A stretch of 64,000 nucleotides of DNA from Rubripirellula lacrimiformis (lineage in GTDB: Bacteria > Planctomycetota > Planctomycetia > Pirellulales > Pirellulaceae). The stretch lies in NCBI RefSeq assembly GCF_007741535.1, contig NZ_CP036525.1, positions 6,324,001 to 6,388,000 of the forward strand. Reading direction: 5' to 3'. This document shows positions 15,972-26,111 of the stretch, piece by piece; the stretch's first letter is position 1; each line of letters begins with the position of its first letter. Under the pieces are notes generated by a model that worked only from the letters and a program-made list of their open reading frames with translations, did not search any database and had not been told where the DNA came from. Both the position numbers and the translations under genes were made by a program.

Positions 15972-17648
15972 CTACAGAGCTTCGCTGCCTTCCATGACGG
16001 CCACTTCGGCACCGTCGAGGAAACTAACCAGCGATTTGGCGCGGTAGGGCTGCTGCAGTTTGCGAACCGCTTTGCTTTCGATTTGGCGAACCCGTTCGCG
16101 GGTGACCTGGAAGATCCGGCCAACCTCTTCCAGCGTGTAGGTGTAGCCGTCTGCCAGACCGTATCGGAGACGCAAGATTTCGCGTTCGCGATAGTTCAAC
16201 GTTTCCATCGCGAAATCGATCTGAGCCTTTAGGGCTTCGCGATTGGTTTCCATCAAGGGGTCGATGTTGCGATGATCTTCAAGGAACTCGCCAAAGACGC
16301 TTTCGTCATGGTCGCCAATCGGTTGATCCAACGACAATGGTTGACGGCTCATCTTCAGAATGATCCGCGTGTCGTCGATCGAAAGACCGCTGCGGGCACA
16401 GACTTCTTCGGGCGTCGGTTCGCGGCCGTTTTCCTGCACCAGGTCTCGCGTGATCTGACGAACCTTGTTCATCGTGTCGATCATGTGAACCGGGACACGA
16501 ATCGTGCGGCTTTGATCGGCGATCGCACGGGTGATCGCTTGCCGGATCCACCATGTCGCGTAGGTGCTGAATTTGTAGCCGCGAGCATGTTCGAACTTGT
16601 CGACCGCTCGCATCAACCCGGTGTTGCCTTCTTGGATCAGATCCAGGAACGACAGCCCGCGGTTGCGATACTTTTTAGCGATCGAAACGACCAATCGAAG
16701 GTTCCCGGCCGACAAAACTCGCTTGGCGGCATCGTAGTCATCGCGATAGGCATCGCAACGTCGGATCCGGCGAGTCAGTGTGGCGGGCGTTTCGAAGGTC
16801 AAACGCATCAGGTAAGTCAGTTCGCTTTTCAGCTCGGCTTCGGTGGGCATGCCAGGCATTTTCAGCGACTCGCTGTCAGCCAACAATTTGCGGACTTCGC
16901 CCATTCGTTCGCTGGCACGACGCAGCTTTTCGAATAGCGGTGCCAGCTTGTTGGTTCGCAAGTTCATTTCCTCGATCAATCGCACCGCTTTGTTGCGGCG
17001 AATGACCAAGTTTTTCCAGGCAGCCCGTCGTTGCCGCATCGGCAATTTTTTGTTGACCGCTTTCATGTAGTCGCTGCGGTTCTGCGACAGCAGGTGCTGC
17101 AGCGTGCGGACATTGGGCACGATCCGCAGCATGATGGCCTTCTTTTCAGCCGCGTTGGTCACGCTGACTTCGATCGTGCGGTCGAGGCGCAGATTTTTGT
17201 CGCGGACCTGTTCCAGCAGTTTCAGGGCACCTTGCAGCATGAAATCGGTCGCCAGCATCGTTTGGCGGTATCGATCCCGTGTTTTTTCGATCTGCTTGGC
17301 CGCAGAAACTTCTTGGTCGCGGGTCAGCAATGGGATCTGGCCCATCTGCATCAGGTACATTCGGACCGGGTCTTCGGTCGGGTCGGCCGTCATTTCGTCG
17401 CGGCGGCGAGGACGATCATCATCGATCGGAGTCTCGTCGGCGATCGAATCGGCTAGTTCCTGTCCCATGACGCGATTACGGCGGCTGACAGATTCGTCAG
17501 CATCGAACGCATCGTCCTGTAGACTACGGCGGCTGATTTTTTTTCCCACTTGCGGCTCCTCGAAACCCAGGTCGTAGCGATCGGACAGGTCAGACTGAAG
17601 CCAAGCAGGAGCGGTGCCATCGCTCCATGAGGGTGACGCATATATCAT
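15972..17648 (-). CDS. rpoD: primary RNA polymerase sigma factor (sigma-70, RpoD/SigA type)
   Basis: Start ATG 17648 gives 558 residues; the in-frame upstream extension to 17750 looks non-coding. Region 1.2 is visible as [22 protein letters not shown]. Region 2 reads [37 protein letters not shown] and [15 protein letters not shown], the core-binding and -10 recognition signature. Region 3 contains GREPTPEEV. Region 4.2 is [20 protein letters not shown], the -35 helix-turn-helix. A non-conserved helical segment of about 200 residues lies between regions 1.2 and 2. The acidic N-terminus takes the place of region 1.1. It directs housekeeping transcription. It is divergent from glnE, with about 300 bp between the two starts. 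Confidence 0.95.
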   Translation of the reverse strand: MIYASPSWSDGTAPAWLQSDLSDRYDLGFEEPQVGKKISRRSLQDDAFDADESVSRRNRVMGQELADSIADETPIDDDRPRRRDEMTADPTEDPVRMYLMQMGQIPLLTRDQEVSAAKQIEKTRDRYRQTMLATDFMLQGALKLLEQVRDKNLRLDRTIEVSVTNAAEKKAIMLRIVPNVRTLQHLLSQNRSDYMKAVNKKLPMRQRRAAWKNLVIRRNKAVRLIEEMNLRTNKLAPLFEKLRRASERMGEVRKLLADSESLKMPGMPTEAELKSELTYLMRLTFETPATLTRRIRRCDAYRDDYDAAKRVLSAGNLRLVVSIAKKYRNRGLSFLDLIQEGNTGLMRAVDKFEHARGYKFSTYATWWIRQAITRAIADQSRTIRVPVHMIDTMNKVRQITRDLVQENGREPTPEEVCARSGLSIDDTRIILKMSRQPLSLDQPIGDHDESVFGEFLEDHRNIDPLMETNREALKAQIDFAMETLNYREREILRLRYGLADGYTYTLEEVGRIFQVTRERVRQIESKAVRKLQQPYRAKSLVSFLDGAEVAVMEGSEAL

Positions 17649-17772
17649 GGCAAGTTGTTTGGGGCAAAGAGGTTGCGCGAAAAGTAACCGAAAACGCCGA
17701 CCCCTCGTGCGTTGCGAATTCGCCACACGAAGGTGTTGCCTAAAAACCACATCTGTCGTGCTTCGGATTCAC

Positions 17773-17823
17773 GGCGACGTACCCACTGTGGGTGTTCACG
17801 TCGCCTCAGTACCCAAGGTTAGG
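17773..17823. repeat. hairpin plus conserved motif upstream of glnE
   Basis: A GGCGACGT/ACGTCGCC stem enclosing 18 bases is followed by TCAGTACCCAAGGTTAG (17806-17822), which matches 16 of 17 bases at 2981-2997, also just after a short GC stem. It sits in the rpoD/glnE divergent spacer. It could be a structured leader, a protein-binding site or a dispersed repeat. Confidence 0.5.
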
Positions 17824-17947
17824 TTACGTTCGCGGCCTACACGGTTTGCCTCAAGGGATTTACACTGTTTCGGACAGCGGCCGCGTCCAAGTAGTTCCCT
17901 TCGCTTCCGCAAATCGTCAATGCAAACCGCTCGAGCCGATTCCAAAC

Positions 17948-20900
17948 ATGGACGATGAAACTCGCTATTCGGCCGACTCTGATGCGGATATCGCTCGCCA
18001 GATTGACTGGCTCGATGAATCCAAATTTAGTGACATTCCGTCGGCTCAATCGCATCTTCGACAAGTCATCGAAGCGATCCGGGTACGCTCGACAGCGCCT
18101 AGCGGGGACCACTGCGAAGCCCCCCCGTCGGGCGAAGTCGATGACATCCACCCACTGACATTTCTGCGCGATGCGATCGTCCCGCTGGCCGGTTTCATTG
18201 CCGATCCGGATCGAACGCTGCGACTGACCTGCCGCTTCATTGCCGGTGCAGAGGATCCGCAAGGACTGGTTTCCCTGTTCCGCCGCGAACCTGGATCCCT
18301 ATCGTCGCTGGTTCAATTGTTTGGCACCAACCCGGGGCTGGCCGAACGGTTGATTTCCGATCCCACCACCTTTCACCTGGTCACCGCCAGCCATCATCGT
18401 TCGTATGATCGCAGCGAATTGATCGGCGAATTGTTGGGCCAATTGAAATTGATCGACCAGCCAACGCGAGCCGCTCTGGCGATTCGAAAATTCCTGTCAC
18501 GGCATGTGATGCGAATTGCGTACGGCGAGTTCGTGCGGGGCGACACGCCGGACATTGTGGGTCGGCAACTGGCCCATCTAGGCGACGCGATCATCGAAGG
18601 CGGGCTGCAGTTCGCCCTGCGACGGTTAGCCGATCGGCGCGGGATGCCGGAACGGGCGGATGGTTCGGTGCCCCAGGTCACCGTGATCGGGCTGGGCAAC
18701 TTCGGCGGCGAAGAACTCAGCTATTCATCGCCGATGAAGGTCGTGTTCTTGTACGACGCGATCGATCACAAAAACATTTGGCACAGTCGGTTCTTTGCGG
18801 CCTTGGTCGACGACGTGGTGGGATTGTTGTGCGGCGATGCGTCGCGACGAGACGGCGTCGACCTGGATCTGCGTGACGGTCCCCGCCACGAGGTCGGAGT
18901 CCGCATCTGTGGCTATCGCGAAGCGGCCAGGATCTACGAGACCAGCGGACGCACCTGGCAGCGATTGGGATTCGTCAAAGCTCGCGTGGTTGCCGGTTCA
19001 ACATCGCTGGGGAAAGCATTCCTGGAACGCATGGAACCATGGGTGTATCGCCGTTTCGTCAGCCGGGTTGAACGATCCGAGATCGAGATGCTGCGTCACA
19101 AACTGCAGCGTCGGGCTGATTCCCCGCTGGCGCCGACGGGGCTGGAAGAAGACGTCGTGCGAGCCTCCGGTGGACGGTCCGACCTAGAACTGACGATCCA
19201 GTTTCTGCAGCTGATCCATGGCGGTCACGATCGTTCGGTCCGCAGCCGCAATACTCTGGACGCGATCAACGGTCTGCACCGGGGTGGTCACATCAGCGAC
19301 AAAGACCAGGCGCGATTGGCGGGCAACTACGCCAAACTTTGCCGACTGCAACACCAAATCAATATCGCGTTTGATCGCGGATCGTCGATGATTCCGGCCG
19401 ACCCAAGCGATCGCAGGATGTTGGCATACCAGTTGGGCATTCGCGACGACGATTGCGACAATCGATCCGGCGGTGACGCAGCCAAGTTCGAACGCATCTT
19501 TGCCGAAACGTTGGCCAAGAACCGGAGCTTGATGAAACGCGTGCTGGCCGATTCCAGTAACGATGCCACCGATACGTCCGCCGAAACGGACTTGATGCTA
19601 GACCCGGATCCCGATCCCGATTTGGTCGATCGCACCCTGCGGCAGTATCAACTGCAGCACCCACGATCGGCGATGCGTGACTTGGCTTCGCTGTGTACCG
19701 AAACGGTCCCGTTTTTGTCGCCGCTGAGGTGCCGGCACGTTTTTTCGTCGATCGCCCCGAAATTGCTCGCAGAAGTCTCGCGGACTCCCGACCCAGACGC
19801 AGCCCTGCATTCGCTGGTTCGAGTCACCGATTCGTTGGGGGCAAAAGCGACCCTGTGGGAACTGCTGGGCGGCAGCGACGCGACGATGCAGTTGGTTGTG
19901 CGGCTTTGCGCCACGACCCCGTATCTAAGCGGCTTGTTGACCGACAATCCGGGCATGATCGACGAACTGATCGATTCGCTGGTGATCAATCGCTTGCCAT
20001 CGGCCCAACGCCTGGACGCACACTCGATCGAACTGTGCCGCGGGGCCGCTGATATCGACGACATCTTGCGCAGCTTTAAATCTGGCGCCCATCTGATGAT
20101 CGGCGTGCGGGACATGCTGGGCAAAGAAACGTTGGAAGCGACACACCAAGCGATTGGCGATTGCGCCGAAGCGTGCTTGCGGCGGGTGATCGAACACGAA
20201 CAAGAATTCTTTGCCGACCAATTTGGCGACCCCGTTGATGCGGACGGCCAACCATCCGAAATGGTGACTTTGGGGCTCGGCAAACTGGGCGGCCGCGAAC
20301 CGAACTACCAGAGCGATCTGGACGCGATCTTCCTGTATTCGGCAGACGGCGAAACGCAGCGACGGGTCGGCGGTCGACGATCAACGACCACCAATCGCCG
20401 CTTCTTTAACCAAGTCGCTCGGCAAGTCGTCGCGCGGATCAATTCCCCCCATTCCCAGGGCCGACTGTACGAACTGGATTCACGACTGCGACCGATCGAC
20501 GAGCCCGGACCGATCGCAATTTCAGTGGACGAATTCTTAGAACAGTTCCAATCCGATGCCGCTCCGCTATGGATGCGGATGGCGCTGTGCCAAGCACGAG
20601 CGATTTCGGGCGACCGACGAACTCGCGCTGCGGTCGATGAAGCCGTGGCGAGCGCCATCGCAGCGACCCGCTGGGATCCATCGATGGCAACCCAGATACG
20701 TCAAATGCGGATGGACCTGGAAAAGACCGCCGATCCCAAGAACCTGAAACGCGCAGCGGGTGGGACCCAGGACGCAGAATTCGTTGCCCACATGTTGACG
20801 CTGAAACACGCTCACGACGTTCCCGAAATCATTCGCCACGGCACCACCGCATCGCTGCGGGCATTGGCGGACGCGGGTTTGCTAAGCGGGAAAGACGCCG

Positions 20901-21118
20901 ACGCGTTGACCGATGGTTACCGCACGCTGCGACGCATCGAAGCCAGCCTTCGCCTGATGTTGGCGCCGGACCGCCATGCACTGCCCGATGACGCGGACCT
21001 GATGAAACGATTGGCATTCTTGATGGGCCAGACGGACCCCACCGCGATCGAAGACCGTTGCACGGCGGCAAGAAAATCGAATCGTGATATCTTCAACCGC
21101 GTTTTCGCAAACGTCTAG
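17948..21118 (+). CDS. glnE: glutamine synthetase adenylyltransferase GlnE with degenerate deadenylylase domain
   Basis: Start ATG 17948 gives 1056 residues; the longer frame from 17792 adds sequence without family features. GlnE attaches and removes AMP on glutamine synthetase in response to PII. It has two nucleotidyltransferase domains. The C-terminal (adenylylating) one is intact: GLGKLGGREPNYQSDLDAIF with Asp790 and Asp792. The N-terminal (deadenylylating) one reads GLGNFGGEELSYSSPMKVVF: the two catalytic aspartates are replaced by Pro262 and Lys264. The central and C-terminal helical regions (for example MRMDLEKTADPKNLKRAAGG) are typical. A hairpin follows the stop. The loss suggests a one-way or otherwise altered modification cycle. 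Confidence 0.92.
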   Translation: MDDETRYSADSDADIARQIDWLDESKFSDIPSAQSHLRQVIEAIRVRSTAPSGDHCEAPPSGEVDDIHPLTFLRDAIVPLAGFIADPDRTLRLTCRFIAGAEDPQGLVSLFRREPGSLSSLVQLFGTNPGLAERLISDPTTFHLVTASHHRSYDRSELIGELLGQLKLIDQPTRAALAIRKFLSRHVMRIAYGEFVRGDTPDIVGRQLAHLGDAIIEGGLQFALRRLADRRGMPERADGSVPQVTVIGLGNFGGEELSYSSPMKVVFLYDAIDHKNIWHSRFFAALVDDVVGLLCGDASRRDGVDLDLRDGPRHEVGVRICGYREAARIYETSGRTWQRLGFVKARVVAGSTSLGKAFLERMEPWVYRRFVSRVERSEIEMLRHKLQRRADSPLAPTGLEEDVVRASGGRSDLELTIQFLQLIHGGHDRSVRSRNTLDAINGLHRGGHISDKDQARLAGNYAKLCRLQHQINIAFDRGSSMIPADPSDRRMLAYQLGIRDDDCDNRSGGDAAKFERIFAETLAKNRSLMKRVLADSSNDATDTSAETDLMLDPDPDPDLVDRTLRQYQLQHPRSAMRDLASLCTETVPFLSPLRCRHVFSSIAPKLLAEVSRTPDPDAALHSLVRVTDSLGAKATLWELLGGSDATMQLVVRLCATTPYLSGLLTDNPGMIDELIDSLVINRLPSAQRLDAHSIELCRGAADIDDILRSFKSGAHLMIGVRDMLGKETLEATHQAIGDCAEACLRRVIEHEQEFFADQFGDPVDADGQPSEMVTLGLGKLGGREPNYQSDLDAIFLYSADGETQRRVGGRRSTTTNRRFFNQVARQVVARINSPHSQGRLYELDSRLRPIDEPGPIAISVDEFLEQFQSDAAPLWMRMALCQARAISGDRRTRAAVDEAVASAIAATRWDPSMATQIRQMRMDLEKTADPKNLKRAAGGTQDAEFVAHMLTLKHAHDVPEIIRHGTTASLRALADAGLLSGKDADALTDGYRTLRRIEASLRLMLAPDRHALPDDADLMKRLAFLMGQTDPTAIEDRCTAARKSNRDIFNRVFANV

Positions 21119-21138
21119 ATCCGGCACCAAACGTTTGT

Positions 21139-21164
21139 CCCGACTGCAGTTTGTCGCAGTCGGG
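21139..21164 (+). terminator. hairpin downstream of glnE
   Basis: A perfect 9-bp stem CCCGACTGC/GCAGTCGGG with an 8-base loop lies 20 bp after the glnE stop. There is no T-run after it, so this is a possible terminator or 3'-end stabiliser rather than a classical intrinsic terminator. Confidence 0.4.
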
Positions 21165-21398
21165 TAGGCGGCCCGCACGTTTCGGCGTCCGAAAGATTGA
21201 CGCAAAGCCACCTGGAACAGCCGCCGGCGTATTCGCATCCGGTGTTCTTGCGCCGGGATCTCTTGCGCCGAGTGTCGTTGCAGATAACACCCGCTCAGGC
21301 TGCCAGAAATCCCGGTCGCCACCTCGCCGTGCTTGGAATGATTAGGATAGACGCCACCATTGGCTGCGACACCCTGCCCCCTGTGCGAGAGCGAATCC

Positions 21399-23927
21399 AT
21401 GCCGCGATTGAAGTTTTTTGCCCTGTTGTCTGCTTGCTGGATCGCCAGCGTATCGGTGTCCGATGTTACGGCTGCCCACAGTCCTCACATCGTGGTGATT
21501 CTGGTGGACGACATGGGCTACGGAGACCCAGGGTGCTTCAACCCCGATTCCAAAATCGCGACCCCTCACATCGACTCGCTAGCTCGCAACGGCATGCGTT
21601 TCACCGACGCACATGCCGCCGGACCGCTCTGTCACATGTCGCGATACGGATTGATGACGGGCCGGTATCCATTTCGCACCGATGTATCGAAGTGGCCCAA
21701 ACAGGCACTGATCCAACCCGATCAAGTCACGATCGCCAGCGTCCTGAAGGGTCGGGGTTACCACACATCGATGGTGGGCAAATGGCACCTGGGTTTTGAC
21801 GAATCGGGATACGACCAACCGCTGCCCGGCGGACCGGTGGATTGCGGGTTTGATTCCTTCTTTGGAATTCGTGCGTCCACCGATATCCCACCGTATTTTT
21901 ACATTCAAGACAATTTGGCGGTCGCGCCGCCGACGGACACGATCGAAGCAAAATCGTCGCCGGGCTGGTCGCCCATTCAAGGTCAGTTTTGGCGATCCGG
22001 TGGGATCGCACCGGGAATGGAACTGAAAGACGTGCTGCCCAAGTTCACCGATAAAGCAGTCTCCGTGATTTCGGATCACGCCAACAAAGACGACCAATCG
22101 CCTCTGTTCTTGTATTTGGCACTGCCGGCGCCGCACACCCCTTGGCTGCCATCGCAGGAGTTTTCCGGCAAGAGCCAAGCCGGCATGTACGGCGACTTTG
22201 CAATGATGGTGGATGCCCAGGTCGGACGGGTTCTGGAATCGCTGGACCAGGCTGGGATGTCGGACGACACGATGGTCGTTTTCAGTTCGGACAACGGGCC
22301 CACCTGGTACCCGAAAGACATTGAACGATTCGGCCACGACAGTGTTGCCGGACTGCGTGGGATGAAAGCCGACGCCTGGGAAGGCGGTCACCGGATCCCG
22401 TTCATCGTTCGCTGGCCCGATCACGTTGACGCCGGTTCAAGCTGTGACCAAATGATCTCGTTCGTGGACGTGTTGGCGACGTTTGCGGAACTGACCGGTG
22501 TCCAGCTTGGCGACGACGACGGTCCCGACAGTTTCAGTTTTCTATCGTTGTTGAAGGGCCACGACAAACCGATTCGAGAAACATTAGCGCTCGCTAGCGG
22601 AGCTAATTTGATGATGGTTCGCAGCGGCGCCTGGAAACTGATCACCGGACTCGGGTCGGGCGGTTTCACCAAACCGAGTCGCATTTCCCCCAAACCGGGC
22701 GAACCGAAGGGCCAGCTTTATGATTTAGCGAACGACCCGGGGGAAACCACCAACCTGTATCAAACACAAGCGGATCGGGTCACCCGCATGACCGAGACGT
22801 TGACTCAGATCACCCAACAGGATCGCAGTCGTGCGGTTGCCACTGGTCATCAACGATTGGACTGGTCCGACCAAACCGATCGACAGATCGTGATCGCCGA
22901 TGGAGGCAACGGAATCTACCAAGGGCATCCCACCACGACGCTGCTTGCCGATGGCAAGACGATGCTTTGCGTATGGTGCGTCAACCATGGCGGATCGGCT
23001 GGGCCGATGGCCAAAAGTGAGGACGGCGGCCGAACCTGGGTGCGAATCGACGATACGTTGCCCGCCGGATTCAAGACGCATCAGAATTGCCCTAGCATCT
23101 ATCGGATCTCGGACGCCCACGAGAAAGAGCGTCTGTGGGTTTTCTCGGCCGCACTTGGCAGCCGCGATGGACCAGGCATGCCCAGCATCATGAGCGAAGA
23201 CAATGGCGTGACGTGGACCGAGATGCCGCCGCTAGGATTTCCATGCGTGATGACCTTTAGCAGCGTCGTGCGTCTGAGTGACGGGCGGACATTGGGGCTG
23301 TATCACAAAGGTCCCGAAGGCAAAGACAAAGCACCGCTGGGCGTTTTCCAAACCATCACCAACGACGGTGGATTCACTTGGTCAGAACCTAAACTGGTCG
23401 CGGCAGTGGATAAAAAGAACCCCTGCGAACCCTATGTCTTCCGTTCCCCCAACGGGAGCGAACTGTGCTGCCTGATGCGAGAGAACTCTCACAAGGGCCA
23501 TAGCTTGATGATGTTTTCCGAGGATGAAGGCGAGACCTGGTCCACGCCGGTCGATACGTCTTGGGAACTGACCGGCGACCGACATGCGGGCGTCCGATTG
23601 GCCGACGGACGGTGGTTCATCGCGTTTCGGGATGTTGCACCGGAGAGCCCGACCTGGGGACACTTCGTCGCGTGGGTGGGGTCGTACGACGACATCAAAC
23701 ATGGCCGATCCGGAGACGCTCGTATCAAATTGCTGCATAGTCATGCCGATCGAGTCAACGATTGCGGCTACCCCGGCATCGAACTGCTGCCCGACGGAAC
23801 GATCGTGGCGACCACCTACATCAAGTACCGCCCCGGCCCTGAAAAGCACTCGGTCGTCTCCGTCCGTTTGCATTCTGCGGAACTCCCCAACCGCGCGCCT
23901 TCCGGCGACCAAGCGAGTTCAAAATGA
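21399..23927 (+). CDS. secreted sulfatase fused to a sialidase-like beta-propeller
   Basis: Start ATG 21399 gives 842 residues with a signal peptide ([18 protein letters not shown], cleavage near TAA-HS). Residues about 28-470 are a type I sulfatase: metal-binding VDDMGYGD, active-site [14 protein letters not shown] with Cys78 as the formylglycine candidate, GKWHLG and SSDNGPTW. The active-site motif is C-x-M-S-R instead of the usual C-x-P-S-R. Residues about 490-835 form a BNR/sialidase-like propeller with four Asp boxes: [24 protein letters not shown] and SEDEGETW. It probably desulfates and processes or binds a host or algal glycan. The next gene overlaps its stop by four bases. The substrate is unknown. 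Confidence 0.9.
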   Translation: MPRLKFFALLSACWIASVSVSDVTAAHSPHIVVILVDDMGYGDPGCFNPDSKIATPHIDSLARNGMRFTDAHAAGPLCHMSRYGLMTGRYPFRTDVSKWPKQALIQPDQVTIASVLKGRGYHTSMVGKWHLGFDESGYDQPLPGGPVDCGFDSFFGIRASTDIPPYFYIQDNLAVAPPTDTIEAKSSPGWSPIQGQFWRSGGIAPGMELKDVLPKFTDKAVSVISDHANKDDQSPLFLYLALPAPHTPWLPSQEFSGKSQAGMYGDFAMMVDAQVGRVLESLDQAGMSDDTMVVFSSDNGPTWYPKDIERFGHDSVAGLRGMKADAWEGGHRIPFIVRWPDHVDAGSSCDQMISFVDVLATFAELTGVQLGDDDGPDSFSFLSLLKGHDKPIRETLALASGANLMMVRSGAWKLITGLGSGGFTKPSRISPKPGEPKGQLYDLANDPGETTNLYQTQADRVTRMTETLTQITQQDRSRAVATGHQRLDWSDQTDRQIVIADGGNGIYQGHPTTTLLADGKTMLCVWCVNHGGSAGPMAKSEDGGRTWVRIDDTLPAGFKTHQNCPSIYRISDAHEKERLWVFSAALGSRDGPGMPSIMSEDNGVTWTEMPPLGFPCVMTFSSVVRLSDGRTLGLYHKGPEGKDKAPLGVFQTITNDGGFTWSEPKLVAAVDKKNPCEPYVFRSPNGSELCCLMRENSHKGHSLMMFSEDEGETWSTPVDTSWELTGDRHAGVRLADGRWFIAFRDVAPESPTWGHFVAWVGSYDDIKHGRSGDARIKLLHSHADRVNDCGYPGIELLPDGTIVATTYIKYRPGPEKHSVVSVRLHSAELPNRAPSGDQASSK

Positions 23928-24490
23928 ACTGGTCCCCCGGGAAACGAACCGCCATGGGAATCGCGGTGTCCGTCGCTGGGATGGTCATGATTCTGCGATC
24001 GATGGGGCGCACCTGGTGGTGCGATTGCGGTCAACCGATCCCATGGGCATGGGACATTTGGTCCTCGCATGCGTCGCAACACTTGATCGACCCTTACTTT
24101 TTTTCACACGTGCTGCATGGCGTCCTGTTTTTTGCGGTGTTGGCTTGGATCCCCAGGATCACCACGCCGACGAAGTGGATCGCGGCTACCGTGATCGAAG
24201 CCGGGTGGGAGATTCTGGAAAACTCGCCGATCATCATCCATCGCTATCGCGAAGCGACGATATCGCTGGACTACTACGGCGATTCGATCGCCAATTCCAC
24301 CTTCGATGTCGCAGCCTGTTTATTGGGCTACGCCATCGCGTCGAAAGTTCGACCACGAACCGCCGTGATCTTCTTTGTGGCAATCGAATTGGTGATGTTG
24401 GTGACGATCCGCGACAGCTTGATGCTGAACATCATCATGCTGGTCTCGCCGGTCGACGCGATCAAACAATGGCAGAGTGCCGGCGTGTGA
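23924..24490 (+). CDS. DUF2585/UPF0314 integral membrane protein
   Basis: This 188-residue protein has the features of the DUF2585 (UPF0314) family: a WWCDCG pair of cysteines, [44 protein letters not shown] and [13 protein letters not shown]. Four or five hydrophobic segments are predicted, so it sits in the inner membrane. The function of the family is unknown. The ATG lies inside the sulfatase stop (ATGA), which implies co-translation with that enzyme and suggests a role linked to sulfated-glycan use or to sulfatase maturation or export. That link is inference from position only. Confidence 0.85.
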   Translation: MNWSPGKRTAMGIAVSVAGMVMILRSMGRTWWCDCGQPIPWAWDIWSSHASQHLIDPYFFSHVLHGVLFFAVLAWIPRITTPTKWIAATVIEAGWEILENSPIIIHRYREATISLDYYGDSIANSTFDVAACLLGYAIASKVRPRTAVIFFVAIELVMLVTIRDSLMLNIIMLVSPVDAIKQWQSAGV

Positions 24491-24819
24491 TGCACGCGAC
24501 GCAGGTGACCGCAGGTGACCGCAGGTGGGGGAAAAGCAGATGCGGAAAGTTCGAGTTCGAGTTCGAGTTCGAGTTTAAGTTGTCGAACAATTGCACCGTA
24601 TGAAACTTGAACTTGAACTTGAACTTGAACTTGAACTTGAACTTGAACTTGAACTTGAACTTGAACTTGAACTCGAACTCGAACTCGAACTTGAACTCGA
24701 ACTCGAACTCGAACTTTCCCTACTGTACCGCCGCCTCAATCACGTAAGAGGAAAGCACTCGCGTGGCAGCGTCCCCAATCGCCCAGTCACGGCAACTGAA
24801 GCATCCGACCGCTGGTCCG
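24491..24819. other. spacer between convergent genes, dominated by hexanucleotide repeats
   Basis: The spacer lies between the convergent DUF2585 and MoxR genes. Apart from the repeat hairpin at 24544-24718 it shows a short direct repeat (CGCAGGTGAC, about 24498-24525) and no gene. A leucine/glutamate-repeat reading frame here is only the translation of the repeat. Confidence 0.6.
24544..24718. repeat. hexanucleotide repeat array forming a long hairpin
   Basis: The left arm has four AGTTCG units (24548-24571) plus degenerate ones. The right arm has 18 units ACTTGA/ACTCGA (24605-24712): eleven ACTTGA, then three ACTCGA, one ACTTGA, three ACTCGA. The outer 24-25 bases of the two arms are exactly complementary, ending in GGAAAG and CTTTCC. 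The array can fold into a long stem and sits between convergent genes, so it may act as a two-way terminator. It is also a candidate variable-number locus. Confidence 0.85.
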
Positions 24820-25848
24820 CTACAGCACCTTTGTCGGTGCGGGTTTGCTTTCCTGAATCAGACGCTTGATCAGGTCGTCGACCGTGATCCCATCCGCTTC
24901 GGCAGCAAAGGTGGGCACGATACGATGCCGCAGCACCGGCAGCGCCAGTGTTTCGACATCGTCGATCGTGACATGCGTTCGGCCATGCAGGATCGCACGC
25001 GCCTTGGCGGCTAGCACCAATTGTTGGCTTGCACGTGGACCCGGGCCCCATTCGATCATTTCTCGCACCCACGGTTTTGCCGATGGATCACCGGGCCGGA
25101 CCGCGCGAATGGCGTCCAGCACCCAATCCTTGACGTGCGGTGGCAACGGGACTCGGCGGACCGTTCGCTGGAACTGGATGATGTCTTCGCCGCTAACGAC
25201 CGCCTCGACAGCACTGTGGAACGTTGACGTCGTTCGGTCCACGATCTCGGATTCTTCGTCGCGGGTGGGATAGTCGACCACGACTAAAAACAGGAACCGG
25301 TCCCGTTGCGCTTCCGGCAGTGGGTAGGTGCCTTCTTGTTCGATGGGGTTCTGGGTTGCCAAGACAAAGAAAGGTTCGTCCAGCCGGTACGTTTTTCCGG
25401 CCGCCGTCACCTCGTGTTCCTGCATCGCTTCAAGCAACGCAGCCTGAGTCTTTGGCGGGGTCCGGTTGATTTCATCGGCCAGCAGCATTTGCGTGAAAAC
25501 GGGGCCACGTTCGAACTTGAATTGACGGTGCCCGGTCTGGGGATCCTCTTGAATGATCTCCGTACCAGTGATGTCACCGGGCATCAGGTCGGGCGTGAAC
25601 TGAATACGGCGAAACGCAAGATCCATGCTTTCGGCAAGCGTCTTGACCATCAAAGTCTTGGCCAACCCGGGAACGCCTTCTAGCAGGCAATGCCCGCGAG
25701 CCAGAATTGCGATCAACAGTTGTTCGATGACGTCATCTTGTCCCACGACGATCCGCCCCACTTGGCTGCGGATATTCCCACAGGCGGCAACCAATCGCTT
25801 TGCAGCGGCAAGATCATCGTCGGATTCGATTGGCGGCGGTTGAACCAT
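24820..25848 (-). CDS. MoxR-family AAA+ ATPase (stand-alone copy)
   Basis: This 342-residue AAA+ ATPase has Walker A GVPGLAKT, Walker B LLADEINR followed by [13 protein letters not shown], sensor 1 [19 protein letters not shown], an arginine-finger region AQRDRF and the MoxR C-terminal lid. MoxR ATPases act as chaperones that mature or activate enzymes, often with VWA-domain partners. Unlike the second copy at 33-34 kb, no DUF58 or VWA gene adjoins it here. It is divergent from the histidine kinase gene, with about 260 bp between the starts. Confidence 0.9.
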   Translation of the reverse strand: MVQPPPIESDDDLAAAKRLVAACGNIRSQVGRIVVGQDDVIEQLLIAILARGHCLLEGVPGLAKTLMVKTLAESMDLAFRRIQFTPDLMPGDITGTEIIQEDPQTGHRQFKFERGPVFTQMLLADEINRTPPKTQAALLEAMQEHEVTAAGKTYRLDEPFFVLATQNPIEQEGTYPLPEAQRDRFLFLVVVDYPTRDEESEIVDRTTSTFHSAVEAVVSGEDIIQFQRTVRRVPLPPHVKDWVLDAIRAVRPGDPSAKPWVREMIEWGPGPRASQQLVLAAKARAILHGRTHVTIDDVETLALPVLRHRIVPTFAAEADGITVDDLIKRLIQESKPAPTKVL

Positions 25849-26111
25849 GGAAATCGCTTAACAAGCAGGGGAAAAGGAATCATGTTCGGACGGTTCGCCA
25901 TCTTAACCGCAAACGCGTCGGTCATCTTCCTACCACCGGCATCATTCCCATCACCCACCCCATCGATGTGATCCGCGTCCCCCGCCGTTGTTGCCAACCT
26001 CGTGCCGGTTTTGTTGACATCCGACCAGCGGGCGACCAACCGGTACTGTAAAATTGGGTCCTGCTTCCCCGCCTGCCGCGTCCCTGCCCCCACCACCGGC
26101 TTTGTTTCGTT

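Noticed and set aside
17649-17750. N-terminal extension of RpoD
   Set aside because: It has no sigma-factor features; ATG 17648 gives an ordinary acidic N-terminus.
21579-22424. Minus-strand frame of 281 codons
   Set aside because: It is antisense to the sulfatase active-site region.
24591-24869. Leu-Glu repeat protein
   Set aside because: It is only the translation of a hexanucleotide repeat; no start signal and no family support.
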